From Chrysomallon squamiferum (Eukaryota > Mollusca > Gastropoda > Neomphalida > Peltospiridae), in assembly GCA_012295275.1 (NCBI GenBank), contig CM022672.1:19287394-19351393 (forward strand): a stretch of DNA of 64,000 nucleotides. Reading direction: 5' to 3'. Position 1 is the stretch's first letter; each line of letters starts with the position of its first letter. Both the position numbers and the translations under genes were made by a program. Shown piece by piece: positions 1-19,594 of this stretch. The notes below the pieces were generated by a model, which saw only the letters and a list, made by a program, of their open reading frames with translations, had not been told where the DNA came from and made no database searches.

Positions 1-14
1 CACTCACTCACTCA

Positions 15-50
<36 letters not shown>
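1..50. repeat. CACT/CA microsatellite at window edge
   Basis: Four CACT-type units run into a pure CA dinucleotide tract. It lies beyond the last visible KIFAP3 exon, so it is probably in the next KIFAP3 intron. Seen directly. Confidence 0.95.
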
Positions 51-54
<4 letters not shown>

Positions 55-181
55 CAACTGAAAATGGCCACTTTCATTATACATAACATGAAATGTTATG
101 CTACCACCATGCTTTATTGTTAGCAAAGTTTGCAGTCAGATGACAATTGAAGATTTAACAGCTGCATTTCATCATATGTTA

Positions 182-9691
<9,510 letters not shown>

Positions 9692-10474
9692 TTTGACTCT
9701 TTCTTATATTAAATATTTTTTCTAAAATAATAATAATTTTTCTAAAAAGCACTCTGTTTTGTTACATAAAACAGTAATAGTTCACATTGCTGTTTGAAGT
9801 CTTTCAGTTTTTGGTCATGTCGGCCATGTCAAAATATTTGTGAATCTCGAATCTAAAGTGATGAAGTTTATTTTTCCATTTTGTCACTAATTAATCTTTC
9901 AAATATGAAATATTAATATCAATATTTTAAAAGTTTCATAAAGTACAATTCATTTGTTTAGAACCCTATTATCTGTGTTTATTTAGTTTCGCATTTTGTA
10001 TTGAGGTTATCAAAATTAGAGACTGGTATTTCTAAAATATTGAAGGCGTATTTATATAGAAAAAATCAGTTCGGAAAGGGAATTCCTTCGTTTGTCAAAT
10101 TAAATTGAATCATTATATGTGACTGGTACTCCCAAATTTAATACAACAACAACAAAAAAAAAAAATAAAATAAATAAATAAAAACAACAACAAACAATAA
10201 ATAAAAAACCGCAAAAATGTTTTTTTTTTTTATTCACTGACACTATTTTTTGTATACTTTTTATAATTTTTTTAAAGTTTCTTAAATTACCCGACATTAA
10301 ACTATTTTGATAACATACTTTAAGAAATGAATGCATGTAATAAGTAAAATAAAATAATTTAAAAAAAAAAAAAAAAAAAATTAAAACCGGTCATATACAT
10401 CACAAAGGGATTCAGAAATGAAAGTACCCAATCGAATGAGCCCTTCCCCCGCTACCGGTCTATGAAGTGTGAGC
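9692..10474. promoter_or_regulatory. Bidirectional promoter region, KIFAP3/NTMT1
   Basis: The two start codons are divergent and 783 bp apart, so both 5' UTRs and both promoters must lie here unless there are distant noncoding exons. The region is AT-rich with A and T runs at 10152-10165, 10220-10230 and 10361-10380. ACCGGTC occurs twice (10385-10391 and 10454-10460) just upstream of NTMT1. No TATA box can be told from background AT content. Confidence 0.65.
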
Positions 10475-10509
10475 ATGTCTCGGAAAGAAAGCAATCCTTC
10501 AGAAAATGA
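10462..10509 (+). other. Short upstream ORF overlapping the NTMT1 start
   Basis: An ATG 13 bases before the NTMT1 start opens a 15-codon frame that ends in TGA at 10507-10509, inside the NTMT1 coding sequence in another frame. If it lies in the mRNA it would be expected to lower NTMT1 translation. Whether it is transcribed is unknown. Confidence 0.45.
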
Positions 10510-11445
10510 TGACAAATTCTACACAGATGCAGAAACATATTGGCGAAATATTAAGCCCACATTAGATGGAATGCTTGGGGGATTTGCAAAGATATCGCCT
10601 GCAGATATCGATGGATCCAAGGCATTCGTGAGACCATTTTTAGAAGTCAGTACATCATCTACATCTGTTTTCGTCAAATACGTATTATCATTATTGTTTG
10701 ATGTTCACAACATTTCGACTCGATTTCGAATAAATTTTAAACGTGCTAAGACGTATTTGTTAATTAGTAAATAATAAAATCGTAAAATAATTAAATATCC
10801 ACTATTCTTCAGTTTTGTATCTGTGTTTGTTTCAAGCGAGTCTAATACTGATAATCATAATAACAATTTCAAAGATATTATGATTGTTGTAATTTGTTAC
10901 AAAATAGTAATTTTCTGTTATTGCTGTTTCAGATTTCTGGTGGCAAAACAGAAAACCACAGGGCATTAGATTGTGGATCGGGTATAGGTCGTATTACCAA
11001 GCGACTGCTTCTTCCAATGTTTGACACTGTAGATATGGTAGATGTTAATCCCATTTTTCTTGAAAAAGCAAAAACATTTGTTGGAGAAGAATCGAAACGA
11101 ATAGACAAATTAATCTGTTCAGGATTGCAAAACTTTACACCTGAACAAGGACATTATGACGTAATATGGTGTCAATGGGTCCTTGGTCACTTGACTGATG
11201 AAGATTTGGTGGCTTTCTTCAAAAGATGCAAAACTGGATTGGCCCAAAATGGTTTGATATGTGTTAAGGATAACATGGCATCTGGGAAAGAGAAGGATTT
11301 TGATGAAGAGGACAGCTGTTACACAAGACCATTGGCAGACTTTGTACAGCTTTTCAAAAAAAGTGGTTTGACAATTTTAAAACAACAGAAACAAAAAGGA
11401 TTTCCCAAAGGTTTATATGATGTGTACATGTTTGCTTTGAAGTAA
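10475..11445 (+). CDS. NTMT1: N-terminal Xaa-Pro-Lys N-methyltransferase 1
   Basis: Transfers methyl groups from S-adenosylmethionine to the alpha-amino group of proteins starting X-Pro-Lys after Met removal (known for RCC1 and related nuclear proteins). Two coding exons: 10475-10645 and 10933-11445, phase-0 junction, donor GTCAGT. They give 227 residues against 223 in human. The N-terminal part carries YWRNIKPTLDGMLGG, the family substrate-pocket signature. LDCGSGIGRITKRLLLP is SAM-binding motif I, DMVDVNP the acidic loop of motif II, and WCQWVLGHLTD with KDNMA contain the Trp, His and Asn positions known to be used in substrate binding and catalysis. The start is the ATG at 10475; an in-frame GTG just upstream is not a eukaryotic start. 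Convergent with RPL35, divergent from KIFAP3. Confidence 0.96.
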
Positions 11446-12152
11446 ACTTAACTCTTTTATTTTTCTGTGGTAAAAGGTCAATACTGTGAGGATTCTTAAA
11501 GATTTCCACAAATAATCACATTCAGCATTTTCTCTTGCCAAAAAGAAAAATCTCCATTTTGTCAAATTAGCGTCATACAATCATTACAAGAAATAAAAAC
11601 AAAAATGCATTTTATTCTTCTCGTTTTTATTCTTAAATCATTTGAAGCACTTAGTAAATTTTCTTTTCTATCACAATGCTTTGTAAATTTACAATATTTC
11701 CTGAAATTTCAGTACAAAAACAATTTTAATAGTTTCCCTATATGCACTTCTTTTGCTCCAAGTAATAAATGATTGAAAAAATGAAAAATTCTTATATTTA
11801 TTGGACACAAACTAGTCCCAACACGGTCTCATTTTGCACCAAATAAATATCATCAGATGCATTTGTAAATAGTGTTAGGTCAGTAAAGCTATAAAAAAAA
11901 CAAAGATAAAAATTAACTTATTTAGTTTGCTAGTAGTAACTATTAATTGCAGTGATTATCAAAATTGAAAATAAATCAGTAGATTTGAGGACAAGTTAAA
12001 AAAAGAAAAATTTAACTCAAAAAGTTAGCCGATTTTCTAACCAGAGAAAACTCAAGTGGATAGATAACACTCCTGTCATTCTGATAAACTATAAATGGGA
12101 ATACTAATACAATTAAAAACATAAAACAACAGGTGAATGGAAACAGTTTTAT
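11446..12152. other. Convergent intergenic gap NTMT1/RPL35
   Basis: Holds the NTMT1 3' UTR and the sequence just past the RPL35 poly(A) signal. No further ORF, RNA gene or repeat with support was seen. Confidence 0.7.
11592..11597 (+). terminator. NTMT1 poly(A) signal AATAAA
   Basis: Canonical AATAAA about 150 nt after the NTMT1 stop codon, followed by T-rich sequence. Position fits a short 3' UTR, but AATAAA is frequent by chance in such AT-rich DNA. Confidence 0.6.
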
Positions 12153-12153
12153 T
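12148..12153 (-). terminator. RPL35 poly(A) signal overlapping the stop codon
   Basis: The minus strand reads TAAATAAAAC: the last base of the TAA stop is the first base of AATAAA. The 3' UTR would then be only the cleavage distance, about 15-30 nt. A GT-rich stretch follows. Very short 3' UTRs are usual in ribosomal protein genes. Confidence 0.75.
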
Positions 12154-14355
12154 TAAGCTTTTAGAGCATATTTTCTCACAGGATACAGTCTTTCCTTGCG
12201 CTGCTGTTTCTTTGTCTTTCTACGACTCTCGTATTTATTAAGTGCCCGACGCATAGCTCTTGTTTTCTTGGGACGAAGATCCTTAGGCTTATGGCGCTTG
12301 CCCTTGAAGAACATCCTCAAATTTTCCTTCTGTGTCTGGTTAATTACAGTAAGGACTCTGGCAATAGACTTTCTTACTGTGCATCTGCAATGAACATTAG
12401 CATGGTATGATCAACAACCCAGTTAAATGATATATTCTAATCCCTTCAGAGAGCTGCTGAGTACTAAAAAAGTAAAGAGAACTCACAACAAACTACACGT
12501 TATTTTCTTATTACCAACAAGTTTTTCAACTTAGATCACTGCAGAAATGAAGTATTAAAATATTATATTTATTATTAAAGACAAAAAAGAAATACTGAAA
12601 CTATATATTGTCAGTTTAATCAAGAAGCAAGTTAATTTTGATTAAACATTTTTTTTTTTGTGTGTTTGTATTTAGTTTCAAAACAAATGTGCATTAAACC
12701 TGTAGCAATGATAAAAATTTACTAACTCCAACAGACATTCAAGAAACTGGTATAAATAACAGTTGTATTCATTATTTGCAGATCTTATTGTATTACCTGA
12801 CAATGCTATTTGATGTAAAGTGGATAAAAACTAAACTTACATTTTTGCCAATTTTGAGGCTGCTCCTCCAGTAACCTTAGCAACACGGAGATTTGCCAGT
12901 TCCTGAAATAATCAAATCAAGGTACTAAATTAATATGTTCCTCAGAGACCAACACATACTTAACATTATTAAATATTCATTGTTTTTAAGACTCAGCCTT
13001 TACAATTTAGCTGAATTCAGCAGTCAACACAACAAAATGTATCTGATCATAATAAATATTTCAGCTTTATCTTAGGTTAATATCTGTGTAGTAATAACAT
13101 TATTATCAACACTGACCTGCATAATCTGAAAGAAATACACAGTGAAAAGAGTACAATATAGCCAATTATTAAACAAAAATATAAGATTAGTGGCAACTGG
13201 ATGTAATAAACAGTAAGAATTATAGTTAAAGAACATTGTTAAAATTTAATAACTTATAACAAACCTCTTTCAGTTCTCCAAGCTGTTTTGTCAGCTCTTC
13301 CTTCTTTTGTCCTCGAAGGTTCTTTGTTTTTACCTTCGCCTAAAAGCATAAATTATATTGTAAAAAAATATAGTTCTGAGTAATGGATATTTACTTAAAT
13401 AATAATAAAAATAATAAACAAAACATTTATATAAAAGTTTTGAGATATCCAATGCAACATACTTATTTGTGGTAAACACTAGATACATATAAAAGTAGAA
13501 TATTTAAAAGTAATACCCAAATGTCAGTAACCTTCAATCATGCCACTTACTGTTTCAAAAACAAAACCTCATTACTTACAGCAGTCTGTTAAAGCCAAAA
13601 TTCAAATTTTTAAACAGTATGGCATATGACCAGTACATATAGTTATGAAGTAGATTTTTATTCCTAGTTTTATACAGTAACAAGTATGTGAATCAACCTG
13701 GTATCTCTCCAAAGTATGTTAAAAGTGATACATATTATTAACAATTTAACATATCATTTCATCAAACACATCTTCATTACGTTATTTCAATATTTCATTG
13801 CTTCGTTTACTTCTTTTGGCTGTTTAGCCTAAAAATTATGTATTATATCGTATTACCTATTGCTCGACTTCAGCTCTGTACATTGCACATATAAATGATA
13901 TATCATTATATGCATATATAATTATATTCCCTCATGGTTATTCAACTTACTACGTTACTGTTAGAACATGGATATAAATTTATAAAGATGCCATAACCAT
14001 GAAATTTAAACCTACAGTTTAACTGTTTACTTTCTTAGTTTCAAATTATGAATTATGAACATTCTTAACTTCGTTCTAATTATGTTTACACATCTAATCA
14101 GGAAAGAATTTTTGATTATCGATGGTTTATACAAAATGTAAACATCTATTATTTAGGTATATCTAGGCTATAGTAAATTATTTAATTGTAAAATGAAATC
14201 ATATTTATCAGATTCCAACCACCCGAATTAACAAAATATGCTTTATAAAATGAAAACAAACACGTTACTATTTCATTTATTATAATTTGTTGAGTTCATT
14301 TATGTTTTCAATACAGCGATGAATGACGATTATATATCTAACATCGACTAACCAT
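12153..14355 (-). CDS. RPL35: 60S ribosomal protein L35 (uL29)
   Basis: Large-subunit protein uL29, located near the polypeptide exit tunnel. Four coding exons in coding order: 14353-14355 (the ATG alone), 13265-13339, 12841-12902, 12153-12384. Together they encode 123 residues, the same length as human. Sequence landmarks are [56 protein letters not shown] and the C-terminal [19 protein letters not shown]. The exon 3/4 junction reads KICTVRKS, with Cys where the human protein has Arg. The first intron separates the start codon from the rest. A pyrimidine tract upstream fits a 5' TOP, meaning TOR-dependent translation. Head-to-head with ARPC5. Confidence 0.97.
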
Positions 14356-14375
14356 GTTTTCTGCTCCAAGTTAGC

Positions 14376-14384
14376 AGGAAAAAG
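14376..14384 (-). promoter_or_regulatory. 5' TOP pyrimidine tract of RPL35
   Basis: The minus strand has CTTTTTCCT about 20 nt before the RPL35 ATG. A cytosine followed by a pyrimidine run at the cap site is the terminal oligopyrimidine motif of ribosomal protein mRNAs. That the transcript starts at this C is inferred. Confidence 0.65.
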
Positions 14385-14876
14385 ACTGGTTATAGCTCGC
14401 TTAGATGAAAATGCGCAACAATCGTGAGAACACTAGTGGCAGCATGTTGTATTTATACTAAAATGCATAATTTTTAACGTTCATTATTAAATGGGTTTTT
14501 TTGTTTGTTTGTTTTTAGATATTTCTTAACATTTTTGAAATTATTTGTTATTATTAATGTTGGAATTATTTTGCTTTGTTTTATTAGAATATAGCATTTG
14601 GTTTTACTTTTCACATAAACACGAATGCGAATTTTAAAAATTATTTTGACAAGAATATTTACTTTTTTATATACTATTACTTATTATTTTGGTTTAGCAG
14701 TAATAGTAAAAATAGTAGTAATCATTCATTATTATATATAAATCTTAAATATAATATATACATATTTATTTACTTTATTTACTGCTGAAAGCAGTTGAAG
14801 AATGAGTAGCTAAGATAACAGAATGTAGTAATTAGTTATATTTCATTTCTTCTTTTTCTGATGATGATAATAAAAA

Positions 14877-14886
14877 AATAATAATA

Positions 14887-14953
<67 letters not shown>
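14877..14953. repeat. (ATT)n microsatellite between RPL35 and ARPC5
   Basis: More than 20 nearly perfect ATT units preceded by a few AAT units, so the left edge can fold back on the array. It lies in the shared promoter region. Confidence 0.95.
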
Positions 14954-14954
<1 letters not shown>

Positions 14955-15161
14955 GACTACTACTACTATTAATGCGACAGCTTCTACTCATATATCAAAA
15001 CCCGTAACGATTTTCTAGTTTGCGTTTAAGTATTAACTCTTGTTGTTGCGCTTCCTTGATTTTAACCAGTCTAATTTTACTTCCTGGGTGGTGAATCATT
15101 TTAGGCTTTAGAACTTTGTAAACATTTAAACTTTATTTTCCTAAATTATTTTCCTAGAACA

Positions 15162-16903
15162 ATGGCTAAAAATACTGGTGCTAGCAAATTTAGGAAGGTA
15201 GATGTTGATCAGTACGATGAAGATAAATTTCAAGACGAGGAAGTTGATATAGCAGAACAAGGTCCTAACGAAGCCGAAGTCAACACCCTACTATCACAAT
15301 ATCCTTGTGACTTGTCATAAAATAATACTAATACTAGTAATAGTGATTGTTTATGTTAAATCAATTCTCCATGTTATCAGATCTTAGTCAGATAAAATTA
15401 TTATAGATATGAAATGTGTCATAAATGTAATTAGCGTAGCCCAAATTAATTTATTTAAAATTTATTATTATTTGTTCATGAACTTTTTATAAATTCGATT
15501 GTTAAAAACCAACATTTTTTTTTTTTTTTTTTTTTAACAGTTTAATGTAACCCATTACAAAATGTAACCCTGGCAAAAAAAGAAAAAGAAGAGTCTTTCA
15601 GCGCATTTCTAGTTCCATAAAGCATTACTATCAAATTGCTAGTGTAGAATATTACCTCTAATAGCAATATATGTTAATATGGGATATTTTGTTAGTTTAA
15701 AATATGTATCTCCATTTATTATTATTTTTATTTTTATTTTTATTATTATTTATGAAAATTGCACAAATATGAAAAATTTAAGTATATATGTATACATGTT
15801 TTTGTGATTCCTTGACATTATTTTAAGAAAAAGAATGCAGAAGCACTAAAACTGGTTTTGAATTCAGCACCAATAGGAACAAAGAATCAAGCAGTGAAGG
15901 TAAATTAATGTAATTATTATACCATATATGATTACAGGTTATAATTTTATATTCCTTATTCACATTTGAAAAAACATAAATAAATAAATAAATACCCACC
16001 CTAACATTTATGTATTTCTTTGATAACATGATCAAAAAAGAATAATAAAAAAAAATTAAAAAAAATTAAATTAAAATATAAATAAATATGATTGTTACTG
16101 ATCCAGATTTTATTTAGATATCTTTATTGTAAAAAATTTGTTATATAACTAAGTTAATATTTTTACAGGAGAAGGCAGGTCTCCTTGTTTTGAGAATTCT
16201 TACATCATTCAAAACAAGTGAGATTGAAGCAGCAATAAAGTCACTGGATAACAGAAACATTGACATACTAATGAAATACATTTACAAAGGTTTTGAACAC
16301 CCATCAGACAACAGCAGTGCCATCTTGTTAGCCTGGCATGAAAAGGCAAGTTTTACTACTTAAATGGTCATCCACTGGAAATTTGCTCATGTCCACTGAA
16401 AATGGAGCACAAAAATTACTCTGATGTGGTTTGAAAAGATATATTTCTTGTGTCATTTTCAATAAAGTGATGCATTTTTCAATGTCAAAATAAAATTTAA
16501 AAATAGGGGTTAAAAATAAAACAAATAGTATTGTTTTAATAGGACTGAAGTTATCTTACCAAGTAATATTAAAAGATGACTGTCAGAAATATAAACAGCT
16601 CTTCATTTACAGAATTTAGTTTCTGACAGTTAGATATGTTTTAGTACATTTGTATACATTTTTCAGTAACAGTAACTTGTAATTATAAAATTGAAATGGC
16701 ATATTTGTAAAATATGAGATAATCATTTGGGTTTTTTGTGTGTTAAATTTTGATTAAAACTATTATTTTAGTATGGTTTTGATGAATATAAATTATTATT
16801 AGCTTTTAAATTTTGTTTCTTTTTTTTTGTTGCATTTCAGACCTTTGCCATTGGAGGATTAGGAAGCATTGTCAGAGTGCTGGCTGACAGGAAAACAGTT
16901 TGA
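15162..16903 (+). CDS. ARPC5: Actin-related protein 2/3 complex subunit 5
   Basis: The p16 subunit (ARPC5) of the Arp2/3 complex, which nucleates branched actin filaments. Four coding exons: 15162-15298, 15827-15899, 16169-16345, 16841-16903. They give 149 residues against 151 in human. It starts [20 protein letters not shown], matching the conserved N-terminus that contacts the complex core, and ends [16 protein letters not shown], nearly identical to the family C-terminus. The middle reads [17 protein letters not shown]. Intron 1 has U12-type signals with a non-standard end pair and intron 3 uses a GC donor; both are forced by reading frame and alignment. Its position next to RPL35 matches human ARPC5L, so it is probably the single pro-orthologue of vertebrate ARPC5 and ARPC5L. 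Confidence 0.96.
15299..15826 (+). other. ARPC5: U12-type intron 1 of ARPC5 with AT-AA ends
   Basis: The only donor-like signal where homology ends exon 1 (LLSQ) is ATATCCTT at 15299-15306, the U12 consensus. TTCCTTGAC at 15808-15816 is a near-perfect U12 branch site 12 nt before the intron end. To keep frame the intron is either 15299-15826 (AT...AA) or shifted one base (TA...AG); both give Gln at the junction. A GT donor nearby (15305) breaks the frame with this acceptor. Confidence 0.85.
16346..16840 (+). other. ARPC5: GC-AG intron 3 of ARPC5
   Basis: Exon 3 ends GAAAAG and the intron begins GCAAGT, the usual form of a GC donor (AG|GCAAGT). The next possible GT is four bases on and would shift the frame. 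The acceptor TTGCATTTCAG is strong. The joined protein [13 protein letters not shown] matches the family. Confidence 0.88.
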
Positions 16904-16958
16904 TGATGTCTTGTATGATGCTTCACATTATCTTGCTCTTGTACATTCGATTAACAAC

Positions 16959-16964
16959 AATAAA
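16959..16964 (+). terminator. ARPC5 poly(A) signal AATAAA
   Basis: AATAAA 56 nt after the stop codon. A second AATAAA occurs near 17042, so alternative ends are possible. Confidence 0.6.
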
Positions 16965-18351
16965 AATGTATAAATTATATGTTGGATAACATATGTGCGG
17001 TCATACAATATCGCCTGTCATACAATTCTTGTACCTAGCAGCAATAAAAGTACTTAGATCTTTGACCAGAGGAATCATTTTTAAAAACCAGAAGGAACTG
17101 ATACCTTGTAATTATTTTCCTTGAAATTAAAAACTTCAGTTTCAAATATCATTTGAATCACGTAATTTAGAGACTTGTCTGTTTATACTTTATTTATTTT
17201 TACTGAAAATTATTGGTTTGCCATTATGTGAGCTTCAAAATAATGAAAAGCAAAACACTGTGTCATAAATTTTGACCTGAAAAATGTCATAATAAATTAA
17301 CATCTATCCTCTTTTACATGTCTTGTTATTTTTACTGAAATAAAATTACCATTTTAAAACCTATTTATTTGAAAGCTATAACTCTAAAGATACCATTTGG
17401 AATCTATTTCAGAATACAAGAGATGATGTATACTCAAATTCAGTGATACGTAAATACGGAATACAGAGAAAAAACTAGGTTTAATCAAAGGAATGGAAAT
17501 TTTGTTTCAAACTATGGAAATAGTTTCATGTATCAATTTTAATAAATATTATTTTTCATGGATTTTTCACAATGCCTGCATTATTATTAGGTATTAGATT
17601 ATGAATTGTTTGCATTATAACCATTTGCCTGACAACACTTCAAAGGTGATAAAACTATTATGTGTAACATATGAAATTTAAAATTAATCTAACAACATAT
17701 ATTACAAGCAAAAAGGTCAGTTAACCATAATTAAATTTAAAAAAAAGAAATAACTACAAAGCACTTTTTTATTATTATAATTTATTTTGTTTTGGTCCAT
17801 AACATGTCATTTTAAAGAGTTAGATTTAAATGAATAACATTGTAAAGTTTTGATAAAAACCAACATAAGTAATAAAAATTGGCTTTACTACTTAAATTGC
17901 TTTGCATGACAGTATAAAGTATAAAGATTAAAAATAGTTATTTATGTTTGATACGATTTTATATATATATAAACAGTGAATACGAATTAGTATAAAAAAA
18001 CATCTAGGCAATAAAAAATGTTATAAAATTCATTCATGAAAAGTGAGGATGAAATTAGTGTTTTTAGAGAAATCTTTTTAATTCAAACAATGACATTTCA
18101 GTTGATTATAACTACTAAAAAAAACCCTATAATAACTGCATTAAGTGCTTTTATTTTTAACAGGAATTAATAACGGTGAAAAAATCCAAAAAATGCTTCC
18201 ATTTAAATGTCCACTGATGAGAAATGCTGCCAGTGAATCCAAACACAAATAACAAAATAATTTAAAAAGGAAAAATATTCTAATCAATCTCAGAGCTGAA
18301 AAGCTCATTTAATCCCAAACTATCAAGACACAAATAAAAATGAAAATGTAA

Positions 18352-18357
18352 TTTATT
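18352..18357 (-). terminator. Poly(A) signal of the FKBPL-like gene
   Basis: TTTATT on the plus strand (AATAAA on the minus strand), about 50 nt past the stop codon of the minus-strand gene. Confidence 0.55.
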
Positions 18358-18406
18358 GCATCCAAATTACAGCAGTCTTGTAAAATAATCTGTAAGGAGC
18401 ATTAAT

Positions 18407-19594
18407 TCAGGATGTGAACATTTTGCTCAAGCTGTCTGCCATTTTCTTATCATTCTCTGTTTGTTTACAAAGAACCTGATTTTGAAGCAGTAAAACAGCT
18501 TTATTGCCAGGATCGAGTTTTGCTGCTATTGTGAGATCAAGTTTGGCACTGTCCAAGTCGTTCAAGTAAAGAAAGGCTTGTGCACGTCGATACAGTGCTT
18601 TCACCTTCTTTGGATTGAGTGTAAGAGCATTTGAGCAGTTTGTGACCACATGATCATATCGTCTGCTCTTCATCTGGCATGCTGCCAAGTTCATATAGCA
18701 ACGACATCGCAGTTCACAGTAATCATCAAACATTGATGGAGGAATATTTTCTTCTGGAAACATGCATATCAAATATTTCAAGGCTTTGCTGAACCTTTTG
18801 AAAGCATATTCGATATTTCCAGTCCTGAAGTATTCTGTACCTTTATTTTTATTAAGATGAGCTAATGAAAATTTGTCTTCCTGAGACAGCTGCCAAATGG
18901 GGACACCATTTTTAAATGATTTCAAATGGATTTGTATAGTTAATGTTTCTGGTGGTTTGTTTGTTGCATTTTCCTCACTTAAGAGATCGAAGATTTTTGT
19001 TTCACATATTTCACCGGCCTTCATAGTTAACAAGCAAAGATCTATCTGTTCAGTTGGCATACTGTAGCATTCCCCTATTTCAATTTCAAAGTCCATTCCT
19101 ATAGGATATCCCAAACATTTAGCAGTTTCAGAAACGTCATATTCAGAGCTTGAGATAAAAAGAAACACAAGACATTTAGCACCATCCTGTGGCCTCAGAA
19201 TTCCACTACCTTCACAAAGAATCTGCTTTGAATATTTGCCTCCATATGTTAAACAGTTTTGTTTTTCTGAGACCATTTCACTGCAGTCTGTCATCTGACA
19301 ACAGTCAGAATTGCCAGTGATAACAGTCATTTTATCACCTGTTGTAAACATGTCACCAGTTCTTTCTGCAGATTGGTCTTCTGGATACGAACAAACAACA
19401 TTTTTGTCAATGTCTGCCATATCTGTCAATACACATGTTGTATCTGTAAGTGTGTCTGTATTGTCCATCATGCTGCTGACTGGTTCTCTGGTCAGTGATT
19501 CTGTTCCTGTTCCTACTGCCAGAGACATCATGTCACTCGTCATCTGGGCTTCCGTTTCAGTTTCCATTAATGTGATGTCAGAATCTACATCCAT
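18407..19594 (-). CDS. FKBPL: FKBP-like TPR protein (FKBPL-related)
   Basis: A 395-residue protein in one uninterrupted exon, starting MDVDSDITLMETE. The same frame is open for 40 codons further upstream, but that stretch is hydrophobic and basic and contains a good acceptor (TTTCTTTCAG, minus strand near 19687), so it is probably 5' UTR. Residues 1-110 are acidic, Thr/Met-rich and low-complexity. Residues about 120-235 look like a degenerate FK506-binding domain (QILCEGSGILRPQDGAKCLVF is the usual start of an FKBP fold). Residues about 240-380 hold three TPR motifs, with NKGTEYFRTGNIEYAFKRF and ALYRRAQAFLYLNDLDSAK typical. Immunophilin TPRs bind the EEVD tail of Hsp90. Vertebrate FKBPL is known as an Hsp90-linked factor stabilising p21. 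FKBP8-type is the alternative, but no C-terminal membrane anchor is visible. Confidence 0.75.
   Translation of the reverse strand: MDVDSDITLMETETEAQMTSDMMSLAVGTGTESLTREPVSSMMDNTDTLTDTTCVLTDMADIDKNVVCSYPEDQSAERTGDMFTTGDKMTVITGNSDCCQMTDCSEMVSEKQNCLTYGGKYSKQILCEGSGILRPQDGAKCLVFLFISSSEYDVSETAKCLGYPIGMDFEIEIGECYSMPTEQIDLCLLTMKAGEICETKIFDLLSEENATNKPPETLTIQIHLKSFKNGVPIWQLSQEDKFSLAHLNKNKGTEYFRTGNIEYAFKRFSKALKYLICMFPEENIPPSMFDDYCELRCRCYMNLAACQMKSRRYDHVVTNCSNALTLNPKKVKALYRRAQAFLYLNDLDSAKLDLTIAAKLDPGNKAVLLLQNQVLCKQTENDKKMADSLSKMFTS

Larger units (their letters stand above)
14356..15161. promoter_or_regulatory. Bidirectional promoter region, RPL35/ARPC5
   Basis: 806 bp separate the divergent start codons of RPL35 and ARPC5. 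The region contains the RPL35 TOP tract at its left end and an (ATT)n array in the middle. From memory the human RPL35-ARPC5L pair has the same head-to-head arrangement. Confidence 0.65.
16904..18406. other. Convergent gap ARPC5/FKBPL-like
   Basis: ARPC5 3' UTR on the left and FKBPL-like 3' UTR on the right. No ORF or structured repeat with support was seen between them. Confidence 0.7.

Noticed and set aside
10469-10474. GTG AGC as an N-terminal extension of NTMT1
   Set aside because: GTG is not a normal start in animals and the ATG at 10475 follows at once.
12385-14352. Possible box C/D snoRNA inside RPL35 introns
   Set aside because: GATAAT and CTGA-like strings are present, but no C and D box pair with a terminal stem was found; background AT content makes such strings common.
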